The notes: a model not told the origin generated them from the sequence alone. 64,000 bases of DNA from Corynebacterium genitalium ATCC 33030 (GCF_000143825.1 NZ_CM000961.1:2191448-2255447); one strand, 5' to 3'. Positions 27,914 to 36,800 are shown, counted from the first letter of the stretch. Program-made: numbers and translations.

Positions 27914-29491
27914 GTGAGTTCGACACTAGTGGCCGAGAAAGTGCGCGTGGACCGTCCCGCCCCCACCGCACCTGTGACGGTCCCCTGGGACCGCCGCGAC
28001 ACGATCACCACAGCGGTGGTGGCCGTGCTGGCGTTCTTCACGCGATTCATCGGAGTGACCACGGCAGTGTCGAAAGGCACCCCGGTTTTCGACGAGAAGC
28101 ACTACGTCCCTCAGGGCTGGGACATTTACCGTTCGTCGTTCAACCCGGTCATCGGCGGTATTGAGTCGAACCCGGGTTACGGCCTCGTTGTACACCCGCC
28201 GCTGGGCAAGAAACTCGTCGCACTCGGTGAAACACTGTTCGGCTACACCCCGCTCGGCTGGCGTTTCGTGGCGGCCCTGTTCGGTGCGTTGACTGTGGTG
28301 TTCATCATGCTGCTCGCGCGGCGCATCTCGCAGTCGTGGGTAGTGGCGATGTTCGCGGGCATCATTGCTCTTTGCGACGGTGTGCTGCTGGTCATCAGCC
28401 GTTTCGGCATGCTGGATGTGTTCATTCTGCTTCCCGTTGTTGTAGCCGCGTGGACGCTCGCGGGAGATATGCGCCAAGTGCATCAGAGGCTTTACAGCGC
28501 GTGGCGTGACGGCACCATCGCCGCCTCCGGCCCGTACGGCCCCCGGCTGGGTTTTCGCTGGTGGCGGTTTGCCACCGGTGTCGTACTCGGGTGCGCTCTG
28601 GCCGTGAAGTGGTCCGGCCTGTACTACATCGCCTTCTTCGGATTGCTGTCGTCCTTTTATGACGTGTACTTGCGGCGGCGCTACGACGTGGAAAAGCCCG
28701 TGGCCGGAACGCTGCTGCGCGACGTTCCATCAGCGCTGGCGTCGATCGTGCTCATCCCGGCAGTTCTCTACTTGTGGTCGTGGCGCGCTTGGTTCGCCTC
28801 CGAAACCTCGGTGTACCGCCACGCGGCGGTCGACGGCACCATCGCCGACTCCGACTGGCCTTGGCTGAGCAACCTGCCCGACGCTTTGGGCGGCTGGCTG
28901 TACTACCACCTGTCCGTGCTCAACTTCCACAGTGAGCTGACCTCCTCATCCGGCCACTCGCACCCGTGGGACTCTAAGCCGTGGGCTTGGCTGGTGGCGT
29001 CGCGCCCGATCCTGTTCTACTCCTCCACCGGCATCGAATGCGCCGGCGGGCAAGAGTGCCGCCGCATGATCTACCTCTTCGGCACACCCGCGATCTGGTG
29101 GCTGACAGTCCCGATCCTGCTGTGGGCGATCTGGGCGTGGATCTCCCGTGGTGACCGCCGCGTCATCTTGCCGCTGATCGGCTTTGCGGCGGGCTTTTTG
29201 CCGTGGCTGGCGGCTTTCGACCGCCAGATGTACTTCTTCTATGCTGCGCCGCTGGTCCCCTTCACCATCGTGCTCATAGCTTTGGCGCTGGGGAACCTAG
29301 CGCAGAAGGGCGGGCCCGTGCCGAAGTTGCACAAGATCGCCGGCTACCCGATCATATGGGGCCAGTTCACGGTGGTGAGCTACTTAGCTGTGGTGATCGG
29401 GATGTTCCTCTACTTCTCCCCGATCCTCTACGGCTTTGTCATCCCCGACAGCTGGTTCCAGCAGATCATGTGGCTACCGAGTTGGACCTAG
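27914..29491 (+). CDS. pmt: Protein O-mannosyltransferase (PMT family, GT39)
   Basis: 525 aa polytopic membrane enzyme that uses polyprenyl-phosphate mannose to mannosylate secreted proteins. The first extracytoplasmic loop has VFDEKHYVPQGWDIY with the catalytic acidic Asp-Glu pair. VVHPPLGKKLVALGE, LSVLNFHSELTSSSGHSHPWDSKPWAW and WLAAFDRQMYFFYAAPLVPF are further PMT blocks. About 10-11 hydrophobic helices. It is convergent with the zinc-finger membrane gene, with directly abutting stop codons. manA in this window contributes mannose precursor. Confidence 0.93.
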   Translation: MSSTLVAEKVRVDRPAPTAPVTVPWDRRDTITTAVVAVLAFFTRFIGVTTAVSKGTPVFDEKHYVPQGWDIYRSSFNPVIGGIESNPGYGLVVHPPLGKKLVALGETLFGYTPLGWRFVAALFGALTVVFIMLLARRISQSWVVAMFAGIIALCDGVLLVISRFGMLDVFILLPVVVAAWTLAGDMRQVHQRLYSAWRDGTIAASGPYGPRLGFRWWRFATGVVLGCALAVKWSGLYYIAFFGLLSSFYDVYLRRRYDVEKPVAGTLLRDVPSALASIVLIPAVLYLWSWRAWFASETSVYRHAAVDGTIADSDWPWLSNLPDALGGWLYYHLSVLNFHSELTSSSGHSHPWDSKPWAWLVASRPILFYSSTGIECAGGQECRRMIYLFGTPAIWWLTVPILLWAIWAWISRGDRRVILPLIGFAAGFLPWLAAFDRQMYFFYAAPLVPFTIVLIALALGNLAQKGGPVPKLHKIAGYPIIWGQFTVVSYLAVVIGMFLYFSPILYGFVIPDSWFQQIMWLPSWT

Positions 29492-30148
29492 CTACGGCAG
29501 CGGGCCCGAACTGAGGCGCCGCAGCGGGTTAGCCAGCCCCTTGTCGGCAAACCACATGAACACCAGCGCAGCACAGGTGAGCAACAGTGTGAACAGCTGC
29601 ATCCACGGCGCTGTGCCGCTGCCAGAAACGGCCTCCAGCACGACGAAGCCCACCGTGAAGCCGAACATTGCGCCCACGATGAGCAAGATTCCGGGGATTT
29701 GAGCAGGCTTCCAAGCAGCAAAAAGCAAGGCGGATGTAATGCCGACATGAACCGCGGCCATCCCGATGAGCAATTGGGCCGTGGAGGAATCATCGGTGAC
29801 AGCCGTTGCGGACAAGACATAGTCACCGGCCCAGAACGCGTGAACCACACCGAGCACAACTAGGAGGATCCGGCCCACCGCCAACGCCACAACGCGCCGG
29901 GAGGAAACGCGGCGGAATTCGCCCTCCACCCCAGCAAAGATGACATCGGAGAGATCTGTAGGCGGGACCATGGCACCATCAGCCTCCACCAGGCTCAAGG
30001 AGCTGGTCAGCCGCAGCGACCGTTCCCAGAAGGCCAGGCACTCGGGGCAACCGGCGAGGTGAGCGTCGAGGACGGCGTTGTCTAGGCCGGGGTCTTCACC
30101 GTCGATACGCGCAGAGAGCGCTTTTTGCACCTCGCTGTGGCTAACCAT
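29492..30148 (-). CDS. zf-HC2 zinc-finger membrane protein
   Basis: 218 aa. The N-terminal 60 residues carry a ZAS-like zinc motif (DAHLAGCPECLAFWERS, HxxxCxxC), as in anti-sigma factors. About four hydrophobic helices follow between residues 85 and 205. No ECF sigma gene is adjacent, so anti-sigma activity is only a possibility. ATG at 30146-30148 is preferred to a TTG one codon upstream. The start overlaps the DoxX stop by 8 bp, so the two proteins are likely made from one transcript. Confidence 0.75.
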   Translation of the reverse strand: MVSHSEVQKALSARIDGEDPGLDNAVLDAHLAGCPECLAFWERSLRLTSSLSLVEADGAMVPPTDLSDVIFAGVEGEFRRVSSRRVVALAVGRILLVVLGVVHAFWAGDYVLSATAVTDDSSTAQLLIGMAAVHVGITSALLFAAWKPAQIPGILLIVGAMFGFTVGFVVLEAVSGSGTAPWMQLFTLLLTCAALVFMWFADKGLANPLRRLSSGPLP

Positions 30149-30548
30149 CAACGAGCACCCGGTCCATGCTCGCCCGGCCCGCGCCGAACACGAAGATCAG
30201 CCCCAGGAGAACGGCGAGAATCAGCGGGTACTCTAGTCCGCCGTCTTCTGCGAAGAAACCGTGCGGAAGGTGGATGAAATAGCCTGCCACCAGCACCATC
30301 ACGGCCATCAACCCGGCGATGATAGTGGTGAGCAACCCGATGATGAGCATGGCACCGCCGATCAACTCGACTGAGCCCGCCACATACGCGACCAACCGTG
30401 GCTGCGGTACACCGGCCTGGGCGAATTGCTGCGCAGTCTCGCTCATCCCCGTTCCCACCCAGTGCTGGTAACCCCGGGCAATGAACACCACTCCCACGAT
30501 GAAACGTGCAAGGAGCAGCGCAAAGTCGCGGACAGCCGGTCTATTCAT
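30141..30548 (-). CDS. DoxX family membrane protein
   Basis: 135 aa with four hydrophobic helices. LARFIVGVVFIARGYQHW, VAYVAGSVELIGGAMLIIGLLT and FIHLPHGFFAEDGGLEYPLIL are DoxX-family features. In mycobacteria a DoxX protein joins a membrane oxidoreductase complex with SodA and SseA; nothing of that kind is adjacent here. It is the first gene of a pair with the zf-HC2 protein and is divergent from the Tag-like gene (56-bp gap). Start at MNRPAVRDF. Confidence 0.82.
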   Translation of the reverse strand: MNRPAVRDFALLLARFIVGVVFIARGYQHWVGTGMSETAQQFAQAGVPQPRLVAYVAGSVELIGGAMLIIGLLTTIIAGLMAVMVLVAGYFIHLPHGFFAEDGGLEYPLILAVLLGLIFVFGAGRASMDRVLVDG

Positions 30549-30604
30549 GAATTCAACCCTACAACGTGGAACCAAACGGGCACGTCCAGCAGTCTAACGA
30601 GGGT

Positions 30605-31342
30605 ATGACGACATACCTCGACTTTGAAACACACTGCACCTGCTCCTACGACCACCTCCCCTTCGACTTCCTCACCATCGACGACTGCCCGCTGCACGCC
30701 CGCTTGCTCGCGCCCCTGTTGGAAGACAAACCGGCCATTGTCGGCCCCGTCATGTGCGAAGACGGCAAGGCCCGCCCGCCGTGGGCAGCCACAGACCCAC
30801 TGACACGTTTGTATTACGACACGACGTGGGGTGTGCCCGGGCTGAGCGAGAATGAGATGTTCCGCGCCCTGTGCTTCCAAGTCCTGCAATCCGGACTCTC
30901 CATGCGCGCCGTGCTGCGGAAGTTCCCCGCCCTCAACCGTGCCTTCAGCGATTTTGACCCCTATGTCGTGGCGCAGATGACGGAGGCTGACGTGGAGAAA
31001 ATGCTGGACAATCCAGCCCTGATCCGTAACCGGACGAAACTCAGCGCCGTCATCACCAACGCTGAGGCCACTGTGGCGATGCGACGCGACGGAACATGCC
31101 TGCCCGAACTCGTGTGGGCCTACCAGCCAGCCATCATGCCGCAACCGGAAACGATGCTGGACATCCCTGAACGGACAGAAGAATCTGCTGCGCTGGCCAG
31201 AGACCTCAAAGCCCGCGGCTTCACCTTCATCGGCCCGAAGTCTGCGTGGCTGTTCATGCAGGCGGCAGGTGTGGTGAACACCCATCTGCAGGGCTCTTGG
31301 CGTCGCGATGCGGGACTGCGGATGACGCCGCTCGAGTTCTAA
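30605..31342 (+). CDS. Divergent DNA-3-methyladenine glycosylase I (Tag family)
   Basis: 245 aa, longer than E. coli Tag (187 aa) owing to an N-terminal extension of about 50 residues containing HCTCSYDHLPFDF. The Tag core starts near MCEDGKARPPW and continues with TDPLTRLYYDTTWGVP, MFRALCFQVLQSGLSMRAVLRKF, IRNRTKLSAVITNA and MQAAGVVNTHLQGSW. Aligned by eye to E. coli Tag, Glu38 becomes Gln, Trp46 becomes Met, and the zinc ligands His17 and Cys179 become Tyr and Ser, while Cys4 and His175 remain. The fold is kept but catalysis may be altered or lost. Confidence 0.8.
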   Translation: MTTYLDFETHCTCSYDHLPFDFLTIDDCPLHARLLAPLLEDKPAIVGPVMCEDGKARPPWAATDPLTRLYYDTTWGVPGLSENEMFRALCFQVLQSGLSMRAVLRKFPALNRAFSDFDPYVVAQMTEADVEKMLDNPALIRNRTKLSAVITNAEATVAMRRDGTCLPELVWAYQPAIMPQPETMLDIPERTEESAALARDLKARGFTFIGPKSAWLFMQAAGVVNTHLQGSWRRDAGLRMTPLEF

Positions 31343-31372
31343 GTCAGTGGCAGAAACCGGCATGACAGGGCA

Positions 31373-31405
31373 CTCTTGGTGGGGTAAGTAGCCCCCACCA
31401 AGGAG
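31373..31405 (+). promoter_or_regulatory. Hairpin covering the Shine-Dalgarno of the ThDP enzyme gene
   Basis: CTTGGTGGGG (31375-31384) pairs perfectly with CCCCACCAAG (31393-31402), 8-nt loop. With one bulge the stem extends outward so that it includes AAGGAG, the ribosome binding site, 5 nt before the ATG at 31410. No T-run follows, so it is not a terminator for the preceding gene. It could be an operator in DNA or a translational control hairpin in RNA. Confidence 0.5.
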
Positions 31406-31409
31406 AGCC

Positions 31410-33053
31410 ATGCACGTCGGTTCGGCCATCGCCCAGACCCTCGAAGACCACGGGACGGAACACGTCTTCCTGGTCCCCGGTGAGAGTTACCTCGCTGTGC
31501 TTGACGGTTTGCACGACACTGATATTTCCACCATTGTGTGCCGCCACGAGGGCGGCGCCGCCTACATGGCAGATGCCTACGGTAAGGCGACCGGTAAACC
31601 CGGAGTGGTCATGGTCACCCGCGGCCCCGGTGCTGCCAACGCCAAGATCGGTGTCTACACCGCCTGGCAGGACGCCGTCCCGCTCGTGCTGTTCATTGGT
31701 CTGATTCCGCGCGAAGACCGCTACCGCGAGTCTTTCCAGGAATTCGACCCGCACCAGTGGTTCGGCTCGATTGCCAAGGGCGTGTTCATTGTTGATGAGC
31801 CAGACCGCGCCAGCGGTGTCGTCGCGAATGCGATGCGTTTGGCTCAGCAGGGCCGTCCGGGCCCGGTCGTTGTCGGGTTGCCGGAAGATGTCGTAGCCGC
31901 CGAGTGCCCAGGTGGTGAGCTCGCTCCGCCCATCAAGGTCGCGCATGGAGGCGTGTCCAATGCCGATGCGGCGGTGCTCAAGGAACACCTGGAGAAGGCC
32001 GAGCGCCCGCTCATCTTCGAAGGTGGCCAGGGCTGGACGCAGGAAGCGTGCGACGCTGTCCAGCAGTTTGCGGAGGAGCATGAGATCCCGGTCGTGGGCG
32101 ACACCCGCTCCTCCGACCGCATCGGCTTCGACTCCCCTGCCAACGCCGGGTGGCTAGGCACCGCGCGCAAAGAGGAAACCGCGCAGCTTCTCGACGACGC
32201 CGACCTGCTCATTACCGTCGGCGGCGTCCTGTGGGACAAGCCCACCGACAATTTCACCCGCCGGCAGGACTTTGGTGCAGCGAACATCGTGATCACGCCG
32301 GACCCGGACTTGGTCGGCCACACTGCCGCCGTCACGCGTCACATCATCGCCTCCCCGGTGGCCTTCGCCGAAGCGCTGGGCAGCCTCGAGCTCGATTCCA
32401 CGCCCGACACCAGCGAATGGTTCACCCGGGCGCGCGAGCTGCACCTGGAGCACTCCACGTTGCCCACTGTCGCAAAGCGTTACGACGAACCCGCCGCGTG
32501 CGTGGACATGCACGACGTCATGGAGGCACTCATCAAACAGCTTCCCGACGACGCGATCTGCACCTACGGGGCCGGCAACCACTGCTTCTGGCCGCAGCGG
32601 TTCTTCCCTACGCGGACATTCCCATCGATGATCGCGAACCGTCTGGGTTCGATGGGTTACTCGCTGCCGGCTGGGATCGCGTCGAAGCTGGCGTTCCCGG
32701 ACCGCTTCACGGTCGTGTTCACCGGCGACGGCGAATTCATGATGAACGGCAACGAGTTGATCACCGCCGTGCGCTACCACACCCCGGTTCTCATCGTGGT
32801 CGTGGATAACGCCCAGTACGGCACGATCCGCATGCACCAGGAGAAGCACTACCCAGGTCGGGTCAGCGGTACCCAGCTGGAGAACCCGGAGTTCTGCAAG
32901 CTGGCCGAAGCGAACGGCGCGTGGGCGGCGAAGCTGGACGACCCTGCACAAGTGGACAACACCGTGGAAGAGGCCGTCCGCCAGGTGGCGGACGGCCGGG
33001 TGGCGCTGCTCCACGTCCGCGTGGACCAGGAGCAGGCGGAGCCTTTGCCGTAG
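31410..33053 (+). CDS. Thiamine-diphosphate-dependent enzyme (acetolactate synthase/decarboxylase-like)
   Basis: 547 aa with the three-domain POX/AHAS layout. The PYR domain has the catalytic Glu in CRHEGGAAYMADAYG. The central domain holds EGGQGWTQEACDAVQ. The C-terminal PP domain has the ThDP/Mg motif GDGEFMMNGNELITAVRY followed by VVDNAQYGTIRMHQ. It is not the biosynthetic acetolactate synthase, since no small-subunit gene is adjacent. Family members include benzoylformate decarboxylase and sulfoacetaldehyde acetyltransferase; the substrate cannot be fixed. It is monocistronic and preceded by a hairpin that covers its ribosome binding site. Confidence 0.85.
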   Translation: MHVGSAIAQTLEDHGTEHVFLVPGESYLAVLDGLHDTDISTIVCRHEGGAAYMADAYGKATGKPGVVMVTRGPGAANAKIGVYTAWQDAVPLVLFIGLIPREDRYRESFQEFDPHQWFGSIAKGVFIVDEPDRASGVVANAMRLAQQGRPGPVVVGLPEDVVAAECPGGELAPPIKVAHGGVSNADAAVLKEHLEKAERPLIFEGGQGWTQEACDAVQQFAEEHEIPVVGDTRSSDRIGFDSPANAGWLGTARKEETAQLLDDADLLITVGGVLWDKPTDNFTRRQDFGAANIVITPDPDLVGHTAAVTRHIIASPVAFAEALGSLELDSTPDTSEWFTRARELHLEHSTLPTVAKRYDEPAACVDMHDVMEALIKQLPDDAICTYGAGNHCFWPQRFFPTRTFPSMIANRLGSMGYSLPAGIASKLAFPDRFTVVFTGDGEFMMNGNELITAVRYHTPVLIVVVDNAQYGTIRMHQEKHYPGRVSGTQLENPEFCKLAEANGAWAAKLDDPAQVDNTVEEAVRQVADGRVALLHVRVDQEQAEPLP

Positions 33054-33078
33054 TCTCTGGAACCTTCAGGCTCAGGGG

Positions 33079-33609
33079 TTACTTCTTCGCGGTGACCCAG
33101 ACGTCGATCTCGGCGGTGATGGGCTCAACACCTGCATCGTCGACGATCTGGCAATCAATAGTGACCAGCTGTCCGCCCGTCTCGCGGGTGATGGAGTCAA
33201 AGTCCGGGAAGTCCGCGGTCGCGGTAATGGTCAGGCCTCCGGTGGACTTCTTCGGGTAGTCCGCGCGCATGCCACGAGGGATCCAACGGTGGGTGTCCGG
33301 AACCGACACTTCGCACAGCAGGCCCATCGCGGCTTCAGCGCCGTTCAGCCCAGCAATCACGTGGAAGGTGCCAATGTGGTTCTGCACACCCCACCACTTG
33401 CCCAAACGCACCACGCAGCGGCCCGGGACGGCCTCGCGCACGCGCGGCATGACGGTGCGGAAGTAGGGGGCTTTGACCGAGTAAAAGGCAGAAAACACCG
33501 CACGCTTGAGCGCGGTGTCACTGAACTTTTCCCACAGCTGGGCGGATTTGCCCGGGTTGGGGTTGGTCTGGGTGGTCGGGTCAGCAGTAGTCACGGAAGC
33601 GTCAGTCAT
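33079..33609 (-). CDS. DUF4442 hotdog-fold protein
   Basis: 176 aa. A low-complexity start rich in Thr, Pro and Asn is followed by a hotdog-like region: GRCVVRLGKWWGVQNHIGTFHVIAGLNGAEAAMGL, then IPRGMRADYPKKSTGG and a C-terminal beta segment VEPITAEIDVWVTAKK. These fit the DUF4442/PaaI-thioesterase-like group. Catalytic residues are not obvious. It converges on the ThDP enzyme gene (25-bp gap). Confidence 0.75.
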   Translation of the reverse strand: MTDASVTTADPTTQTNPNPGKSAQLWEKFSDTALKRAVFSAFYSVKAPYFRTVMPRVREAVPGRCVVRLGKWWGVQNHIGTFHVIAGLNGAEAAMGLLCEVSVPDTHRWIPRGMRADYPKKSTGGLTITATADFPDFDSITRETGGQLVTIDCQIVDDAGVEPITAEIDVWVTAKK

Positions 33610-33633
33610 ACCCCGTGATGTTACTGGCCGCAG

Positions 33634-34740
33634 TTAGGCGATGTCGCGGTATTGCGTCTCCGGTTCGTCGAGCTGCTCGACCGGGCGGCGGTAGGTGGGC
33701 AGGTTGGCAAAGTCGGCGCTTTCGTCGTCGATCTCCACAATCACAGCGCCTGGACGGCGCATGTGAGCAGGAACCGGAGCCCCTTCCTCGGAGGAGACGA
33801 CACCCAGGCGGGCACGGTGGAGCTGGCGCATACGGCGCGCGTGAAGCTCACGCTCCTGCATGACCTGGGTGCGCAGTGCCACCAAGTACCAGACCAAAAG
33901 TCCGGCAACGACAACCGGTGCTGCCCATGCCCAGCCGCCAGCGACGAGCGCGAGCACGACTGCGATCGCAGTCGCGGCGGCGAGACCGAGGATGGTGCGC
34001 TGGCGGCGACGAGCACGGTCCTCGCGGGCGCGCTGCGCGGTCTGCGGGTCCCAGCCGCCGCGGCCACGGCGTGCGCGGGCGTAAGAGATTTCGCTCTCGT
34101 CGAGCTCGACCTCAGCGTCAGCGTCAACATCGAGGTCTTCTGCGTCGAGATCGTCCTCAACGGCCAGCTCCACATCAGAGGCGCTCTCGTCGTCAGCGAA
34201 GGCATCAGCGTCTGCTTTTGTATCTGCGTCGAGATCCGCAGTCTCATCTGCTTCGAGCGTGACGACGGTGCTGTAACCGTAATCCTCCGGGGAGAAGTAC
34301 GTCGCGTCCAACTCGTACTCGGCGGCACCTACGTCACTGTCATCGAAATCACCGGCGCGAACGACGCTATACGTGACGGTCTCGTCGTCGGTGGCTGCGG
34401 TGTCGTCGATAAGCGCCGCGGGCTCGGGCTCTGCGTCGATGACATCGTGCTCTGCGGCGGCACTGCGCTTCTTCCAGGAGGTCGAACCGCTGTCGGATTT
34501 CACAGGCTCAACGACCTCATAATCATTGTCGTCGTCGAAGTGGTGAATGTCCGCTTTGGTAACGCGCGGACGGCGTCGACCCTGCACATCAGCGGTGCCG
34601 CCCTGGTGAAGGACGCGAGTTTCGTCGTACCCCTCTCCGGAACGCCTGATGGGTTTGGAGTCCCCGAACACCATCGGAGCGAGAACGATCGCCCACACCA
34701 CGACGATGAGGACGATGATCAGGCTGAGGCTGCCGGACAT
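33634..34740 (-). CDS. glpR: Gephyrin-like protein receptor, GlpR/SepX family membrane protein
   Basis: 368 aa. One transmembrane helix at residues about 4-26, then a long acidic region (about 110-210, rich in Asp, Glu and Ala), a basic stretch RARRGRGGWDPQTAQRAREDRARRR, two more helices (about 257-297), and a cytoplasmic tail that ends PVEQLDEPETQYRDIA. Published work identifies the equivalent C. glutamicum protein as GlpR, the membrane receptor of Glp at the divisome, and the Streptomyces relative as SepX. The glp gene is two genes upstream on the same strand, consistent with this. Start at MSGSLSLIIV. Confidence 0.8.
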   Translation of the reverse strand: MSGSLSLIIVLIVVVWAIVLAPMVFGDSKPIRRSGEGYDETRVLHQGGTADVQGRRRPRVTKADIHHFDDDNDYEVVEPVKSDSGSTSWKKRSAAAEHDVIDAEPEPAALIDDTAATDDETVTYSVVRAGDFDDSDVGAAEYELDATYFSPEDYGYSTVVTLEADETADLDADTKADADAFADDESASDVELAVEDDLDAEDLDVDADAEVELDESEISYARARRGRGGWDPQTAQRAREDRARRRQRTILGLAAATAIAVVLALVAGGWAWAAPVVVAGLLVWYLVALRTQVMQERELHARRMRQLHRARLGVVSSEEGAPVPAHMRRPGAVIVEIDDESADFANLPTYRRPVEQLDEPETQYRDIA

Positions 34741-34848
34741 GGGCCCACGACCTTTCTGCACACAGGACAGGTTGCTAGTTGTTAGCTAGACACTAGCCAC
34801 GGAAAGTGGGCCTCTGACCGAACCACGCCGTGAAAATTGGTGCAGAAT

Positions 34849-35526
34849 TTAAATCCACAAACAACCCTGTGCGGCGAGCCTTTCCACAGCTGATCCGGGT
34901 AAATCATCAATGTTCTGGGCGACAAAGTGGTGGTCACGCCAGCGGCCGTCGATATGCAGATTCTCTTTGAGGAAGCCTTCCTCCCGGAAGCCCGCGTTGG
35001 CCAGTACCTTGCCGGAAGCCGGGTTGTCCGGAAGGTAGGTCGCGGTCACGCGGTGCATGCCGATCCGGGCAAAGGCGTGGTCCACCCCGAGGGCGCACGC
35101 GACCGTCGCGATGCCCCGGCCCGAATAGGGCGAATGAACCCAGTACCCGATCCAGCACTCCCCGATCGCGCCGTGCTGAATGTTGCCCAACGTGACTTGG
35201 CCGATGAAGGCACCGTCGAGCTCGATGACCAGCGGAACGATGACACCGTCCTGGGCGTAGCGGCGCAGGTTGGTCCAGGTAGACATCCATGCGGACTGCG
35301 AGTGGGCCTCGCGCCACGTGCCACTGACCGTGGGCTCGACAGGGCGCAGGGTGGGCTCGTCGGCAATGCGCATGCGCGCCCAGTCCCTGCCGTCCTGGAT
35401 GGTGAGCGGACGCAAGCGCAAACGGTTCTCACCCGGGATGAACACCGTCGGCGTGGGCTCCGGCCAACCGGGGTGGATTGGGTGACGCTGGCCCGAGCGC
35501 GGGCGGGATTTCTTGCCGAAGATCAT
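34849..35526 (-). CDS. rimJ: GNAT acetyltransferase, RimJ/RimL type
   Basis: 225 aa. LRLRPLTIQDGRDWARMR starts the GNAT fold. The acetyl-CoA loop is SPYSGRGIATVACALGVDHAF, and LPDNPASGKVLANAGFREEGFLKENLHIDGRWRDHHF is typical of RimJ/RimL N-terminal-acetylating enzymes of ribosomal proteins. The ATG overlaps the glp stop (ATGA). It sits between glp and glpR, the order also seen in mycobacteria (moeA1-rimJ-Rv0996). The target protein is unknown. Confidence 0.87.
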   Translation of the reverse strand: MIFGKKSRPRSGQRHPIHPGWPEPTPTVFIPGENRLRLRPLTIQDGRDWARMRIADEPTLRPVEPTVSGTWREAHSQSAWMSTWTNLRRYAQDGVIVPLVIELDGAFIGQVTLGNIQHGAIGECWIGYWVHSPYSGRGIATVACALGVDHAFARIGMHRVTATYLPDNPASGKVLANAGFREEGFLKENLHIDGRWRDHHFVAQNIDDLPGSAVERLAAQGCLWI

Positions 35527-36788
35527 GCCCGTTGCTGGAGGAACATGACATCGACGATGTCGCCAGGACCGACGTGCGCCACGTCGACGGGGATGCGGAT
35601 CATCGCGTTCGCCTCAGCAAGACCGGCCAGAAGGTGGGCCGGGCCGCCGGACGGGCCACCAATGCTGTCCACCAGGTAGTCGCGTGTTTCCGCATCGCGC
35701 ATGAGGCGGGCGCGCACGTAGCCCACGCGGCCCGGAATCGACTCGATGTGGTTAAGCGAGCGCGCCTTGACGGTGCGGCGCGTGGGCACGCGCTTGCCCA
35801 GCGACGTTCGGACCGCAGGTCTGATCAGCGCCTCGAAGATCACCAGCGCACTGACCGCGTTTGACGGCAGCAGGAAAACCGGGATCCGGTCCTCGCCGAT
35901 CAGACCGAAGCCCTGGGCAGACCCAGGGTGCATGGCAACGCGCGAGGTGTCGATCTCCCCCAGCTCACCGAGCGCTTCCTGGAGCGGCTTCGCACTTGAG
36001 CCGCCAACGGCACCCGTAATAATAAGGAATTCGCTGCGCTGCGCCTGGGTGGCAATCTGCTCCTTGAGGCGGCGGGGTTCCGCATTGATGATTCCGACGC
36101 GGTTGACCTCCGCACCTGCGTCTTTCGCTGCAGCGGCGACGGCGTAGGAGCTGACGTCATACACCTGGCCCAGGCTGGGGTTGCGGTCAACGTCAACCAG
36201 TTCAAGACCGTAAGACATCACTGTCACACGCGGACGCGGGTACACCAGCACCTTATCGCGGCCGGTGGCAGCCAGCAGGCCAATCTGCGCTGGGCCGAGC
36301 ACGGCACCAGCGCGCACAGCCAGGTCACCGGGTTGGATGTCGTCGCCTTCCTTACGGATGAAATCACCAGAGCGCACCGGACGGTGCGGGGAGACGCGTT
36401 TGCGGCCGCGGTCGGACCATTCGAGCGGCAAGACAGCGTCTGCAAGCGTCGGCAGCGGGGCGCCCGTGGCCACACGGACAGCTTGGCGTGGCTGGAGGCG
36501 CAGTGGTTTTTGCGAGCCTGCCGCGACCTCGCCCACCACGGGCAGTGACGTTTCGGTCTCCGCCGCGGCCGGTCCTTCTTTCTTACCCAGTGTTTGACCG
36601 CCGCCGACGTCGACCGCGCGCACCGCGTAACCGTCGACAGCTGCCTGCGAGAAACCCGGCAGTGGTGAGGAGGCCTGGACTTCTTCGGCGCACATCAAGC
36701 CCAACGCGTCGGTGATGCCGATGCGGATGGGCTCGGGCGTCATCGTCGCGTCGATGATCATGTCCAGCTGCTCGTCGACACTGCGCAT
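35523..36788 (-). CDS. glp: Gephyrin-like division protein Glp (MoeA family)
   Basis: 421 aa, full MoeA domain order. The start MRSVDEQLDMIID and FSQAAVDGYAVRAVD, EVAAGSQ and VRVATGAPLP are normal. The molybdenum-insertion motifs are degenerate: the usual GGxSxGxxD reads VGGSSAKPLQ without the Asp, and the usual LPGNPVS reads LPSNAVS. This fits Glp, described in C. glutamicum as a gephyrin-like protein that binds FtsZ and the receptor GlpR, rather than a catalytic MoeA. Located 12 bp downstream of galU and coupled to rimJ by a 4-nt overlap. Confidence 0.82.
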   Translation of the reverse strand: MRSVDEQLDMIIDATMTPEPIRIGITDALGLMCAEEVQASSPLPGFSQAAVDGYAVRAVDVGGGQTLGKKEGPAAAETETSLPVVGEVAAGSQKPLRLQPRQAVRVATGAPLPTLADAVLPLEWSDRGRKRVSPHRPVRSGDFIRKEGDDIQPGDLAVRAGAVLGPAQIGLLAATGRDKVLVYPRPRVTVMSYGLELVDVDRNPSLGQVYDVSSYAVAAAAKDAGAEVNRVGIINAEPRRLKEQIATQAQRSEFLIITGAVGGSSAKPLQEALGELGEIDTSRVAMHPGSAQGFGLIGEDRIPVFLLPSNAVSALVIFEALIRPAVRTSLGKRVPTRRTVKARSLNHIESIPGRVGYVRARLMRDAETRDYLVDSIGGPSGGPAHLLAGLAEANAMIRIPVDVAHVGPGDIVDVMFLQQRA

Positions 36789-36800
36789 GGTTTGAACCTA

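Noticed and set aside
34742-34812. Nested inverted repeats upstream of glpR (GGCCCAC/GTGGGCC and GCTAGT/ACTAGC)
   Set aside because: Arms of 6-7 bp at such spacing are near chance level and there is no supporting second copy.
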